From NCBI RefSeq assembly GCF_013520865.1, contig NZ_JACDXJ010000001.1, positions 1,665,001 to 1,729,000 on the forward strand: a stretch of 64,000 nucleotides of DNA, given 5' to 3'. Positions 6,690 through 15,941 of the stretch are shown here, piece after piece. This DNA comes from Microvirga mediterraneensis. Lineage in GTDB: Bacteria; Pseudomonadota; Alphaproteobacteria; Rhizobiales; Beijerinckiaceae. Numbering within the stretch: the first letter of the stretch is position 1; each line of letters opens with the position of its first letter. Under the pieces are notes generated by a model. The model ran no database searches and was not told the DNA's origin. It was given only the letters and a program-made list of their open reading frames with translations. The position numbers and the translations under genes were made by a program.

Positions 6690-8879
6690 ATGCCGAAATC
6701 ATCCGCCCTTCCTGCTCCTGGGCAGGACGCCTTGTCCCTCTCCGAACATCTCGTCGGCTCCATCGAACGCGTGACGTTCCACAACGACGAGACCGGTTTC
6801 TGCGTGTTGCGCGTCAAGGCGCGCGGCCACCGGAAGCCTGTTGCCGTCGTCGGCCATGCGCCGTCGGTCGCCATCGGCGAAGTGGTCGAGGCCAGCGGCG
6901 AGTGGCTGCACGATCGCAACCACGGGGTTCAGTTCCGCGCCGCCGAACTGAAGACCACGGCTCCGACGACGGCGGAAGACCTGCAGCGGTTTCTGGGATC
7001 AGGCCTCCTGAAAGGCGTCGGCCCTGCCGTTGCGCAGCGGCTCATCGCCTCCTTCGGATCGCGCATCCTCGACGTCATCGAGAAGAAGCCGCACGAGCTG
7101 ACGCGCGTGCACGGCATCGGCATGGCGAAAGCGCTCGGCATCGGCGAGGCCTGGGCGGAGCACCGTGCGTTGAAGGACATCGCGGCCTTCCTCAACGCCC
7201 ATGGCATCGGCGGCTTCCTGCTCACGCGCATCTACCGCGCCTATGGCGTCGGGGCGATCGATATCATCTCGGCCAATCCGTATCGGCTGACCCTCGACAT
7301 TCCCGGTTTCGAATTCGCCCTGGCCGACCAGGTTGCCATGCAGCTTGCCGTCGAGCCGACGGCTGGGATCCGGCTCCAGGCCGGTCTCGCCAACGTCCTG
7401 TCGGAAGCCGTGAAGGACGGACATTCCGGCCTGTCGGCCGACGACCTCCTGCGGCAGGGAGGCGCGTTGCTCGACGTGCCGTCGACTGAGCTTGAGCCGG
7501 TGCTCGATGCGCAATGTTCAGCGGGGGGGCTCATAGCCGATGAACTCGATGGCGATCGCCGCATCTTCCTCAAAAGCCTTTACGGCGCCGAGATTTTCAT
7601 TGCTCAACGACTGAAGGAGATCGCGCAAGGCGTCCATCCCTGGCGCGGGCTCGACACCGCGCAGGTGATCGCCGAGGCGGAACTGGCTGCTGGCGTCTCC
7701 TACTCGGCGAGCCAGCGCGACGCGCTCATTGCCTCATGCCAAGCGAAGGTGCTTGTCGTCACCGGTGGTCCCGGCGTCGGCAAGACCACGCTCATTCGCA
7801 GCCTCACGCATCTCTGCGCGAAGCACGAGTTGCAGGTTGCCCTCTGCGCGCCGACCGGGCGCGCGGCGAAGCGGCTCGCCGAGAGCACGGGCTTCCCCGC
7901 CAAGACCGTGCACCGGCTTCTCGAAGCGTCCGAGGGTGGGTTCCGGCGTAACGCCAAAATGCCGCTAGATTGCAATCTCCTCGTCGTGGACGAGGCTTCC
8001 ATGCTCGACATCCGGCTCATGGCGGCTCTCTTGCGCGCGTTGCCGGACGAGGCCTGCCTGCTCCTTGTCGGCGATGTGGACCAGCTTCCCTCCATCGGGC
8101 CCGGACAGGTCCTGTCCGACATTATCGCATCCGGCGCCGTTCCGGTCGTGCATCTGAAAGAGGTGTTCCGGCAGGAGCGGGAAAGCCGCATCATCACCGT
8201 GGCGCATGCCATCAATCGCGGCCTCTTGCCGGATCTCTCGCACCGGCCGGATTCGGATTTCTATTTCATCGAGGCCGACACGCCGACTGATGCCATGGCC
8301 AAAATGACGATCCTCATGCGTGACCGCATTCCAAGGAAGTTCGGCCTCGATCCCGTGCGCGACGTCCAAGTGCTGTGCCCGATGAATCGCGGGCGGCTCG
8401 GCACGCATATGCTGAACGGCGAGTTGCAGCAGATCTTCAATCCGCCGGGGCCCGACAGTGTGCATCGCGCCGGATGGGTCTACGGCCCCGGCGACAAGGT
8501 CATGCAGGTCAGGAACGACTACGAGCGCGACGTCTATAACGGAGAGGTCGGGATCGTGCGTGAGGTGAACCGGGAGCACGGCGAACTCTCGGTCGCGTTC
8601 GACGACAGACGCGTGGTCTATACGCTGAAGGAGCTCGACGAGCTGGCGCTCGCCTATGCGGTGACGATCCACAAGGCCCAAGGATCGGAATATCCGGCGG
8701 TGATCGTTCCCGTGGCATTGCAGCAGGCCTCCATGCTGCGGCGCAAGCTCCTCTATACCGGCGTGACGCGCGCCAGCCGCCTCGTCATCCTGGTGGGAAG
8801 CCGTGCGGCGCTCGCCCAGGCCGTCGCCCAGGAGGAGGAGCCACGCCTCTCCCGTCTGCGGAACTGGCTTAGTCTCTGA
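6690..8879 (+). CDS. recD2: RecD2-like ATP-dependent DNA helicase
   Basis: The 729-aa product has the SF1B RecD2 plan. An N-terminal OB-like domain (about 20-95) is followed by helix-hairpin-helix repeats (LKGVGPAVAQRLI and VHGIGMAKAL, about 108-150). Then come Walker A GGPGVGKTT (about 356-364), Walker B VVDEAS (about 431) and a UvrD-like C-terminal domain with TIHKAQGSEYPAVIVP and TGVTRAS near the end. RecD2 acts without RecBC as a 5'-3' helicase in repair. It probably belongs to the SOS-controlled operon that starts at 5935. The length is normal for the family and all motifs are intact. Confidence 0.9.
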   Translation: MPKSSALPAPGQDALSLSEHLVGSIERVTFHNDETGFCVLRVKARGHRKPVAVVGHAPSVAIGEVVEASGEWLHDRNHGVQFRAAELKTTAPTTAEDLQRFLGSGLLKGVGPAVAQRLIASFGSRILDVIEKKPHELTRVHGIGMAKALGIGEAWAEHRALKDIAAFLNAHGIGGFLLTRIYRAYGVGAIDIISANPYRLTLDIPGFEFALADQVAMQLAVEPTAGIRLQAGLANVLSEAVKDGHSGLSADDLLRQGGALLDVPSTELEPVLDAQCSAGGLIADELDGDRRIFLKSLYGAEIFIAQRLKEIAQGVHPWRGLDTAQVIAEAELAAGVSYSASQRDALIASCQAKVLVVTGGPGVGKTTLIRSLTHLCAKHELQVALCAPTGRAAKRLAESTGFPAKTVHRLLEASEGGFRRNAKMPLDCNLLVVDEASMLDIRLMAALLRALPDEACLLLVGDVDQLPSIGPGQVLSDIIASGAVPVVHLKEVFRQERESRIITVAHAINRGLLPDLSHRPDSDFYFIEADTPTDAMAKMTILMRDRIPRKFGLDPVRDVQVLCPMNRGRLGTHMLNGELQQIFNPPGPDSVHRAGWVYGPGDKVMQVRNDYERDVYNGEVGIVREVNREHGELSVAFDDRRVVYTLKELDELALAYAVTIHKAQGSEYPAVIVPVALQQASMLRRKLLYTGVTRASRLVILVGSRAALAQAVAQEEEPRLSRLRNWLSL

Positions 8880-8943
8880 TCTCTTTCCCTTGCAATGGCA
8901 GCCCTCTATAGTGACTGCCCGACATCTTTGTGGGATCGCGGAC

Positions 8944-9111
8944 ATGCATGTCGAGACCGGACAGATCAACCAGCAGGAACGGCGGGTCCGCACGGGCCTG
9001 CTCGCCGGGACTGTCCTGTGTCTGGTGGCATCCGGCGGGATCCTCTGGTGGCGCTATGGGGGCGCCGTCTTCAACGATCTGGTGCTGTCCACGCTCGCCT
9101 GGTGCTTCTGA
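8944..9111 (+). CDS. Small single-pass membrane protein, 55 aa
   Basis: Charged N terminus (MHVETGQINQQERRVR), then one hydrophobic segment (about 18-36) and a short C-terminal tail. No known family recognised. Its last 58 bp overlap, antisense, the 3' end of the glycosyltransferase gene. The ORF looks real because of the clean topology and the position 64 bp after recD2, but this remains moderate. Confidence 0.45.
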   Translation: MHVETGQINQQERRVRTGLLAGTVLCLVASGGILWWRYGGAVFNDLVLSTLAWCF

Positions 9112-10937
9112 GCCAATCCGGCGCGCGATGTCCGGGCGTGGCCATGGCTCGTCTTGTTCCAACGGAACGTTGCCGTCGCCAGCTCCCACAATCCCCTCCA
9201 GGCGGCAATGCTCACGAGGCCGTAGTAGAACGGGAGCAGCGGCAGCCACGGCCAAAGCCGCCAGAGCCCGCGCCGGTGCAGGGCGACCAAGGCTGGGATC
9301 ATGATCGCCGCCGTGCCGGATAAGAAAAGCGTCAGGCTATAGAACCAGGCGACGTTGTCCCAGCGAGAGGTGTAAAGCCCGGTCGTTCCGAAGAACCATG
9401 AGGTCAGGAACAGCGCGGAAAAGAGCGGGTAAACCAAGGCTCTGAGCACGATGCCCCAAGTCAGGACGAGAGCGCCGCAAAACCGCCAGAAACCCAATTG
9501 CCGCAGCAGAACCCACGGCCTGCGCGAATGGGTTGTCGCTGTCTGGACAAAACCTTTCATCCACCGAGTCCGCTGCCGCATCCAGACACCCAGGGTGCCC
9601 GGCGCCTCTTCCAGGGTCGAGGAGGGAAGATCCCTGACGTCGTAGCCCAGACGCGCCAGACGAAGGCCGAGATCGGCATCCTCGGTGACGTTCCAGGCAT
9701 CCCAGCCGTGAACCGCCTTCAGAACCGAGGTGCGGAAGTGGTTAGAGGTGCCGCCCAGAGGAATGGGACTTCCGATTTCAGCCAGTCCGGGATTGAACAC
9801 GTCGAACAGGGCCGCGTACTCGATGGTGAAAAGCCGCGTGAGCCAGGAATCGTCCGTGTTATCGATGCTTAGCCGTGCCTGGAGGCAGGCGACTTGGGGC
9901 GGCAGGCTGGCGAACCGGGCCACGGCGAGTCGTAATTGGCTGGGATCCGGCACGTCCTCGGCGTCGTAGATGACCGTGAAACGGCCCCGCGCCAGGGGCA
10001 GGGCGACGTTGAGCGCTCTCGGCTTCGTGCGCGGTTGGCCCTCAGGTGCGACGACGATCTCCATGTTGCCCGGCAGGTCAATGTCCTGAAGGGCATCGAG
10101 CGTTTCCCGGTCGTCGGCTTCGAGCACGAGCTTGATGTCGAGCTTTGCCGCGGGATAGTCGAGGCGTGACAGGGCTCGGATGAGCGTGGCGGCCACCCGT
10201 TTCTCCCGGTAGAGCGCTGCGATGATCGTATAGACCGGCAGGGCGGCATCCTCAGCGCGGGGAGCCTCCGTGCTGGGCGCGACCGGATGGTCGAGCACCG
10301 AAGCCACGAGTCTCAGGACGGTCATGCCTAGAAACAGCGGCCCCAGGACAGCCCCCATGATCGCCAGGGTCGTCCCGGGAGCGTGGCCGATGCCGAACGC
10401 GGTGAGCGCCAGGACGATGAAGAGGGCAGCGATCTGCCCATAGCTGAGGCCGGTCGCCAGCTCGGGAGCCTGCCGGGCCAGATCCGAGGCGGCGCGATCG
10501 GCGATCTGCCGACCTTGTGCACGAAAGACCGCTTCCCTCAGGCGTGATGGCGAGGTGACGGCAAGCTCCCCGCTGCGGAGCCGGGTTCCCAGGAGACGAA
10601 CGAGCCCTGTGCCGCGAGGGGCCGTTACGAAACCCGCCTGCAGGCCGGCCAACGGAGCGATGCCCGCCAGAAGGCTGTCGGGATAACGAGCCGATTGCGA
10701 CAGGCGGGGGGAGACCAGAAAGGGCAGCCTAAGCTCGGCCGCGAGGGCGCGATAGAATTCGTCCTCGTCGACAAGGTCGTGCTTCAGCAGAAATTCATCC
10801 GCCGGGACCCCGGCGAAACGGGCGAGGATCGCGGCTTGGCGCAGGGTTTCCGGGGCGTGGCCATAATGGGCCAGGAAACCAATCTCGACCGGCAGCGCTG
10901 TTGACTGTGGGCTCGGCTCCGCTAGACCCTGCCTCAT
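9054..10937 (-). CDS. Membrane glycosyltransferase, GT2 / cellulose-synthase-like
   Basis: A 627-aa protein. The N-terminal part (about 15-160) resembles the MshEN/GspE-N cyclic-di-GMP-type domain often fused to these enzymes. Two membrane helices follow (about 170-215). The GT2 domain has DAEDVPDP (about residue 320), TEDAD (about 416) and QRTRW (about 450), the D,D,D,QxxRW signature of processive transferases, then several C-terminal membrane helices. It likely polymerises or transfers sugars at the inner membrane; the polysaccharide is unknown. No partner synthase genes are adjacent. Its ATG overlaps the longest reading of the divergent binding-protein gene, so one of the two starts must be internal. 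Confidence 0.82.
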   Translation of the reverse strand: MRQGLAEPSPQSTALPVEIGFLAHYGHAPETLRQAAILARFAGVPADEFLLKHDLVDEDEFYRALAAELRLPFLVSPRLSQSARYPDSLLAGIAPLAGLQAGFVTAPRGTGLVRLLGTRLRSGELAVTSPSRLREAVFRAQGRQIADRAASDLARQAPELATGLSYGQIAALFIVLALTAFGIGHAPGTTLAIMGAVLGPLFLGMTVLRLVASVLDHPVAPSTEAPRAEDAALPVYTIIAALYREKRVAATLIRALSRLDYPAAKLDIKLVLEADDRETLDALQDIDLPGNMEIVVAPEGQPRTKPRALNVALPLARGRFTVIYDAEDVPDPSQLRLAVARFASLPPQVACLQARLSIDNTDDSWLTRLFTIEYAALFDVFNPGLAEIGSPIPLGGTSNHFRTSVLKAVHGWDAWNVTEDADLGLRLARLGYDVRDLPSSTLEEAPGTLGVWMRQRTRWMKGFVQTATTHSRRPWVLLRQLGFWRFCGALVLTWGIVLRALVYPLFSALFLTSWFFGTTGLYTSRWDNVAWFYSLTLFLSGTAAIMIPALVALHRRGLWRLWPWLPLLPFYYGLVSIAAWRGLWELATATFRWNKTSHGHARTSRAGLAQKHQASVDSTRSLKTAPP

Positions 10938-11001
10938 GAGCAGACGCTTTCACGGAGCGCTGTTGGTGGGTGCCGGGTTGCGTGCAAGAGATGATCGATT
11001 G

Positions 11002-11880
11002 ATGCTTCGGGATATTGTTACATTGGTTGCGCGCTTCCTTGCCAAGATCAACCCCCTAAGGCTTTTCCAGGCTTTGGCGGTGCTCCTGCTGATGGCAGGC
11101 CAAGCCCAGGCCGAGGGCGTGACGATCCCGAACTTCTGGGATCCCAAGGCTTTGCTCGAGCGCCCCGACCTGCCGGCCACTCGCACGATCCGCTTCCTCG
11201 TGGACGACGATTTCCCGCCGCTGCACTTTCCGGGGCTCGACGGCAATCCGACCGGATTATCGGTCGAACTCGCCCGAGCCGCCTGCGAGCGGCTGAGCCT
11301 GACCTGCACCGTCCAGGTCCGCCGCTTCGACACCCTGCTCGACGCTTTGCGGGAGCGCCAGGGCGATGTGGTGGCCGCGGCCATTCCGATCACAACGGAT
11401 CTGCGGAGCCGGTTTGCCGTCACGGCTCCCTACTTCAAGATCCCGGCGCGCTTCGCCGTGCGCAAGGACCGCAATCAGCCGGTGCCCGAAGCCAGGACGC
11501 TGCAGGGCAAAGCCATCGGGGTCGTCGGCGGCACGGCCCATGAAGCTTTCGCCAAGGCTTTTATGGCGGGCGGCAATCTCAAGCCGTTTCCAGACCAAGC
11601 CGCCGCGCAAGTTGCCCTCAAGGCCGGTGAAATCGATTACCTGTTCGCCGACGGGCTCGGCCTCGCCCTGTGGATCGGGGGAGAGGAGGCGGGCGGCTGC
11701 TGCGACTTTTCCGGCGGGCCTTACCTGGAGAGCCGCTTCTTCGGCGAGGGCATCGGCTTCATCACGCGGACCGAGGATGAATCCTTGCGCCGCGCCCTGG
11801 ATTTCGCACTGCAGCAGCTCTGGAAGGAAGGAAAATACGCCGAGCTCTATCTGCGGTTCTTCCCCATCAGCCCGTTTTGA
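11002..11880 (+). CDS. Periplasmic solute-binding protein, family 3 (amino-acid type)
   Basis: I chose the ATG opening MLRDIVTLVARF because it gives a signal peptide with an AQA-E cleavage site near residue 37; an upstream ATG at 10936 would overlap the divergent gene. The mature part (TIRFLVDDDFPPLHF, then GLSVELARAACERLSLTCTV) is a SBP_bac_3 fold. It has no ABC permease or ATPase neighbours, so it could work with a remote transporter or as a sensory protein. A lone CC pair (GGCCDFSG, late in the chain) is unusual for the family. The protein is 292 aa, the usual size. Confidence 0.75.
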   Translation: MLRDIVTLVARFLAKINPLRLFQALAVLLLMAGQAQAEGVTIPNFWDPKALLERPDLPATRTIRFLVDDDFPPLHFPGLDGNPTGLSVELARAACERLSLTCTVQVRRFDTLLDALRERQGDVVAAAIPITTDLRSRFAVTAPYFKIPARFAVRKDRNQPVPEARTLQGKAIGVVGGTAHEAFAKAFMAGGNLKPFPDQAAAQVALKAGEIDYLFADGLGLALWIGGEEAGGCCDFSGGPYLESRFFGEGIGFITRTEDESLRRALDFALQQLWKEGKYAELYLRFFPISPF

Positions 11881-11984
11881 CACCGGATCTGTTGAGACGG
11901 CGACGGGTTTACCGCATTGACCCTCGCTGCTCTCGTCCCTAGTGTGCCGCGCTTCTGGAAGCATTTCCTGCAAGCACTAGGCCC

Positions 11985-13706
11985 ATGTCTCACCCTCTGA
12001 CCCTTGACCCTGCCCTGATTGAAGCCGCCCAGACCGCCAATGCCTGGCCTTTCGAGGAGGCGCGCAAGCTCGTCGAGCGGCTCAAACGGACAGGGAAGAA
12101 GGAGGCTCTGTTCGAGACGGGCTACGGTCCCTCGGGACTGCCGCATATCGGCACCTTCGGTGAGGTGGCGCGCACCAGCATGGTGCGTCATGCCTTCCGG
12201 GTGCTGACCGGGGACAGCATCCCCACGCGCCTCGTCGCCTTCTCGGACGACATGGATGGTCTGCGCAAGGTGCCGGACAACGTCCCGAACAAGGAACTCG
12301 TCGCCTCTGCGCTGGGCAAGCCGCTGACCCAGGTGCCGGATCCGTTCGGCACCCATGAGAGCTTCGCGCATCACAACAACGCGCGCCTGCGCGAATTCCT
12401 CGATGCCTTCGGGTTCGATTACGAGTTCATGTCCGCGACCGAGTGCTACAAGGCCGGTCGCTTCGACAAGACCCTGCTCACGGTGCTCGAGCGCTACGAT
12501 GCCGTGATGGCGATCATGCTCCCCTCGCTGCGCGAGGAGCGCCAGCAATCCTACTCGCCCTTCCTGCCCGTCCACCCCAAGACCGGCATCGTCATGCAGG
12601 TGCCGATCGACGAGCGCAAGCTGGATGCCGGCACTATCGTTTGGCGCGATCCCGATACGGGCGAGCGTTTCGAGACGCCGGTCACGGGCGGCCACGCCAA
12701 GCTGCAATGGAAGCCCGACTGGGCCATGCGCTGGGTGGCGCTCGGGGTCGATTACGAGATGGCCGGCAAGGACCTGATCGACAGCGTGAAGCTCTCGGGC
12801 GAGATCGCCAAAGCGCTCGGCGGCCTGCCGCCGGACGGGTTCAACTACGAACTCTTCCTGGACGAGAAGGGCCAGAAGATCTCCAAGTCGAAGGGCAACG
12901 GGCTCACCATCGACGAATGGCTGACCTATGGCACGCCGGACAGCCTGCGGCTGTTCATGTTCAACAAGCCGCGTGAGGCGAAGAAGCTCTATTTCGACGT
13001 GATTCCGCGGCAGGTGGACGATTACCTGACCTTCCTGGAGAAGTATCCGGCGCAGGATGCCAAGGCACGCCTGATGAACCCGGTCTGGCATCTCCATTCC
13101 GGCGAGCCGCCGGCTCCCGAGCTGGTCTCGTCGGGCGGCGGCAACCAGCCGGGCACGACGATTTCCTTCTCCATGCTGCTCAATCTGGTGGCCGTGGCGA
13201 ACTCCGAGGATCCCAACGTCCTTTGGGGCTTCATCCGCCGCTATGCGCCGGGCGTGTCGCCCGAAACGCATCCGCGCCTCGACAGCCTCGTGAAGCGCGC
13301 CGTGCGCTACTTCGAGGATTTCGTGAAGCCGCAGAAGGCCTATCGCCTCGCCGATGAAGTCGAAGCCGCGTCGCTGAAGCGCCTGGAAGAGGTGCTCGGC
13401 TCCTTCGAGTCGGGCGAGCGGCCCGCGACGGCGGAAGCGATCCAGGAAGAGATCTACAATGTGGGTCGGGCCGAGCCGCGCTATCAGGACCTCAAGGCCA
13501 AGGGCGCCACGCCCGAGCGGCCGGGCGTGTCCATCGAGTGGTTCAACACGATCTATCAGGTGCTGCTGGGCGAGCCACGCGGTCCGCGCTTCGGCTCGTT
13601 CATCGCCCTCTACGGGGTGAAGGAGACGCGGGCGCTGATCCGAAAGGCGCTGAACGGAGACCTCGTGCGCGAGCACGAGGCGTTCCTGAAGGAGCGCGCG
13701 GCTTAA
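11985..13706 (+). CDS. lysK: Lysyl-tRNA synthetase, class I
   Basis: A 573-aa class I LysRS. The HIGH-type motif is at about residue 54 (LPHIGTFGE) and KISKSKG at about 299. It charges tRNA-Lys in the cytoplasm. Class I LysRS is typical of archaea and of alphaproteobacteria, where it replaces class II LysS. A 673-aa antisense ORF over it is a codon-bias shadow. It stands alone, 104 bp after the binding protein, with the divergent repressor gene converging 8 bp downstream. Confidence 0.95.
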   Translation: MSHPLTLDPALIEAAQTANAWPFEEARKLVERLKRTGKKEALFETGYGPSGLPHIGTFGEVARTSMVRHAFRVLTGDSIPTRLVAFSDDMDGLRKVPDNVPNKELVASALGKPLTQVPDPFGTHESFAHHNNARLREFLDAFGFDYEFMSATECYKAGRFDKTLLTVLERYDAVMAIMLPSLREERQQSYSPFLPVHPKTGIVMQVPIDERKLDAGTIVWRDPDTGERFETPVTGGHAKLQWKPDWAMRWVALGVDYEMAGKDLIDSVKLSGEIAKALGGLPPDGFNYELFLDEKGQKISKSKGNGLTIDEWLTYGTPDSLRLFMFNKPREAKKLYFDVIPRQVDDYLTFLEKYPAQDAKARLMNPVWHLHSGEPPAPELVSSGGGNQPGTTISFSMLLNLVAVANSEDPNVLWGFIRRYAPGVSPETHPRLDSLVKRAVRYFEDFVKPQKAYRLADEVEAASLKRLEEVLGSFESGERPATAEAIQEEIYNVGRAEPRYQDLKAKGATPERPGVSIEWFNTIYQVLLGEPRGPRFGSFIALYGVKETRALIRKALNGDLVREHEAFLKERAA

Positions 13707-13714
13707 AACGGCGC

Positions 13715-14347
13715 CTATTGCCGCGCCCACATGATCCGGGCCGACCAGGAAACCTCCTCGGCCGGGATCACCTGATCCTCCTGGTCCTTGCTCAGGGACG
13801 CCATCTCCAGGGTCTTGGCCGAGCGGCGCTTGAGCTCCTTGGCCAGGATCCCTCCGGTGGTCGTGCACACGACGATCCGGTCGCCCTTGCGGGTGCTGGC
13901 CGTCGGCGAGACGATGAGGATGTCGCCGTCGCGATAGAGGGGGGCGAGGGCGTCGCCCGTGACCTCGAGGGCAAAAACCTTCTCCTGCCCGAAGTCGGGG
14001 AACTCGATCTCGTCCCAGCCCGGGCCCTCGTTGGGCATGCCTTCTTCATTGAAGACCTTGCCGGCGGCCGCATCCTCCATGCCGATCAACGGGATCATGG
14101 AGCGGCGCAAGGAGCCGGTGGGCTCGACGAGGCGGAGGAAATCCTCCAGGGTCGCCCCGGTGGCCTTCAGGATTTTCGAGATGGATTCCGTGGAAGGCCA
14201 TCGCTCCCGGCCTTCGGGGCTCACGCGCTTCGACTTGTTGAAGCTGGTCGCGTCGAGACCGGCCTTGCGCGCCAGTCCTGATGCGGTCATGCCATGACGT
14301 GATGCCAATGCATCGATAGCAGCCCACACGCGCTCGTGAGATAGCAT
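13715..14347 (-). CDS. HTH/S24-type (LexA-like) repressor lacking the catalytic serine
   Basis: A 210-aa protein with an N-terminal XRE-like HTH (about 5-70, TASGLARKAGLDATSFNKSK) and a C-terminal S24 peptidase fold (about 85-205). In LexA/CI proteins the active-site serine sits in 'GDSM'; here the sequence is GDALAPLYRDGD with Ala133 (codon GCC). A lysine at about 170 (ILAKEL) is kept. Self-cleavage is therefore unlikely and the domain may serve as a dimeriser or ligand sensor. A 15-bp palindrome, TTCGCT-AAG-AGCGAA, lies directly upstream and is a probable autoregulatory site. Confidence 0.82.
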   Translation of the reverse strand: MLSHERVWAAIDALASRHGMTASGLARKAGLDATSFNKSKRVSPEGRERWPSTESISKILKATGATLEDFLRLVEPTGSLRRSMIPLIGMEDAAAGKVFNEEGMPNEGPGWDEIEFPDFGQEKVFALEVTGDALAPLYRDGDILIVSPTASTRKGDRIVVCTTTGGILAKELKRRSAKTLEMASLSKDQEDQVIPAEEVSWSARIMWARQ

Positions 14348-14357
14348 TGTACGAACC

Positions 14358-14372
14358 TTCGCTAAGAGCGAA
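14358..14372. promoter_or_regulatory. Palindromic operator candidate next to the S24-type repressor
   Basis: TTCGCT-AAG-AGCGAA is a perfect 6+3+6 palindrome 10 bp upstream of the repressor start; a further AGCGAA half-site follows at about 14383. The spacing fits negative autoregulation by an HTH dimer. Confidence 0.5.
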
Positions 14373-14436
14373 ATCTAATGAAAGCGAACCTACAATTAGG
14401 AATTAAATGTGACCGAAAAGTTAGCCGATTGGCAAC

Positions 14437-14458
14437 AGACTATTGAGACAATATGTCT
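14437..14458. promoter_or_regulatory. Inverted repeat in the repressor / DUF952 divergent region
   Basis: AGACTATTG and CAATATGTCT, separated by AGA, form an inverted repeat with a one-base bulge, 45 bp upstream of the DUF952 start. It lies in an AT-rich promoter region and could be a regulator site for the DUF952-pyrD operon. Confidence 0.35.
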
Positions 14459-14502
14459 AATTTGGGTTGCTCCTGATGTGACGCGCGGATACTCAAGTCT
14501 TC

Positions 14503-14847
14503 ATGCACATTATTTATAAAATTTGCCCTGCTTTGCTTTGGCATGAGGCGGAACGCATCGGCTCATTCGAAGGAGCACCCATCGATATCCAGGATGGGTA
14601 CATCCATTTTTCAACGGAAAAACAGGTCCGCGAAACGGCTGAAAAGCATTTTGCGGGTCGGAAAGATCTGCTGCTGATCGCCGTCGATGGCGATTCGCTC
14701 GGCGATGCTCTTCGTTATGAGCCGTCCCGAGGCGGAGATCTATTCCCGCATCTTTACGCGCCACTGCCCTTGTCCGCCGTCCGATGGGTAAAACCGATGC
14801 CGCTCGGCGCGGACGGCCAGCACATTCTTCCGGATCTTTCCCGATGA
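14503..14847 (+). CDS. DUF952 family protein, 114 aa
   Basis: Contains the DUF952 landmarks: an N-terminal [10 protein letters not shown], the central [20 protein letters not shown] and the C-terminal [20 protein letters not shown]. The conserved histidines suggest a glutathione-S-transferase- or cyclase-like pocket, but the function is unknown. Its stop overlaps the pyrD ATG (ATGA), an arrangement frequent in alphaproteobacteria, so the two are translationally coupled. Confidence 0.85.
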   Translation: MHIIYKICPALLWHEAERIGSFEGAPIDIQDGYIHFSTEKQVRETAEKHFAGRKDLLLIAVDGDSLGDALRYEPSRGGDLFPHLYAPLPLSAVRWVKPMPLGADGQHILPDLSR

Positions 14848-15929
14848 TCGGTAAGCTCTTTTCCTTCGCCAAACCCGCTCTTCACGCGCTCGATGCGGAG
14901 ACGGCCCACCAGCTGACGATCCGTGGATTGTCGCTGATGCCGATTGCGCCCGCGCCTGTGGACGATCCAAGGCTCTCCGTCGACGTCTTCGGTCGGCATT
15001 TCCCCAATCCGGTCGGGCTCGCTGCGGGTTTCGACAAGCAATGCGAGGTTCCCGACCAGCTCCTCGGACTGGGCTTCGGCTTCGTCGAACTCGGCGGCGT
15101 CGTGCCGAAGCCCCAGGCCGGCAATCCGCGCCCACGGGTCTTTCGCCTGGCGCGCGACGAGGCCGTCATCAACCGGTTCGGCCTCAACAGCGAAGGGCTC
15201 GATGCCGCGCGCCGGCGGCTTGCCAGCCGTCGCGGACGCCCGGGCATCGTCGGGGTCAATATCGGGGCGAACAAGGATTCGACGGATCGCATCGCCGATT
15301 ATGTTCTCTGCATCGAGCGTCTGTGCGGGTTGGCGGACTTCCTGACGATCAACGTATCCTCTCCCAACACGCCGGGATTGCGCGACCTGCAGGGCGAGGC
15401 ATTCCTCGACGATCTCCTCGCCCGCAGCATGGAAGCGCGTGACAAGGCGGACCTGGGCAGCGGCAAGACGATCATCCTGTTGAAGATCGCGCCCGATATT
15501 TCGCTCGACACGCTCGATGCGATCGTCGCCACGGCGCTCAAGCGCGGAATCGACGGGCTGACCGTTTCCAACACTACCATTGCCCGGCCCGACAGCCTGA
15601 AGGAAAAGGCGCTTGCATCCGAAACGGGCGGCCTGTCCGGCAAGCCTCTCTTCGTGCCGTCTACGAAGCTCCTCGCTGAGACGTTCCTGCGCGTGGAGCG
15701 CAAGGTCCCGCTCATCGGTGTCGGCGGCGTCGATTCCGCCGAGGCCGCCTGGGCCAAGATCCGCGCCGGCGCGAGCCTGGTGCAGCTCTATTCGGCCATG
15801 GTCTACAAGGGCCCCGGCCTCATCGGCGACATCAAGCGCGGGCTGTTGCGGACCCTCGCAAGCGAGCGGACGACCCTGGCGCAAGCCTTGGGACGCGACG
15901 CTTCGGCGATTGCCCAGGGACGATTCTAG
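14844..15929 (+). CDS. pyrD: Dihydroorotate dehydrogenase (quinone), class 2
   Basis: A 361-aa protein oxidising dihydroorotate to orotate with quinone in pyrimidine synthesis. The N-terminal helical extension ([20 protein letters not shown]) is the membrane-associating part typical of class 2. Family landmarks are [30 protein letters not shown] (which carries the class 2 catalytic serine) and the FMN-site [15 protein letters not shown]. The start overlaps the DUF952 stop. It converges with the MATE gene 12 bp downstream. Confidence 0.95.
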   Translation: MIGKLFSFAKPALHALDAETAHQLTIRGLSLMPIAPAPVDDPRLSVDVFGRHFPNPVGLAAGFDKQCEVPDQLLGLGFGFVELGGVVPKPQAGNPRPRVFRLARDEAVINRFGLNSEGLDAARRRLASRRGRPGIVGVNIGANKDSTDRIADYVLCIERLCGLADFLTINVSSPNTPGLRDLQGEAFLDDLLARSMEARDKADLGSGKTIILLKIAPDISLDTLDAIVATALKRGIDGLTVSNTTIARPDSLKEKALASETGGLSGKPLFVPSTKLLAETFLRVERKVPLIGVGGVDSAEAAWAKIRAGASLVQLYSAMVYKGPGLIGDIKRGLLRTLASERTTLAQALGRDASAIAQGRF

Positions 15930-15941
15930 CCGTTCATTTCC

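Noticed and set aside
1728-8879. Cryptic prophage hypothesis for the repair island
   Set aside because: The annealing-like protein and helicase are phage-like, but there are no integrase, capsid, lysis or att features, so prophage status is unsupported.
11847-13868. 673-aa minus-strand ORF over lysK
   Set aside because: It is antisense to a clear lysyl-tRNA synthetase gene and has a random, His/Arg-rich composition, a common artefact of high GC.
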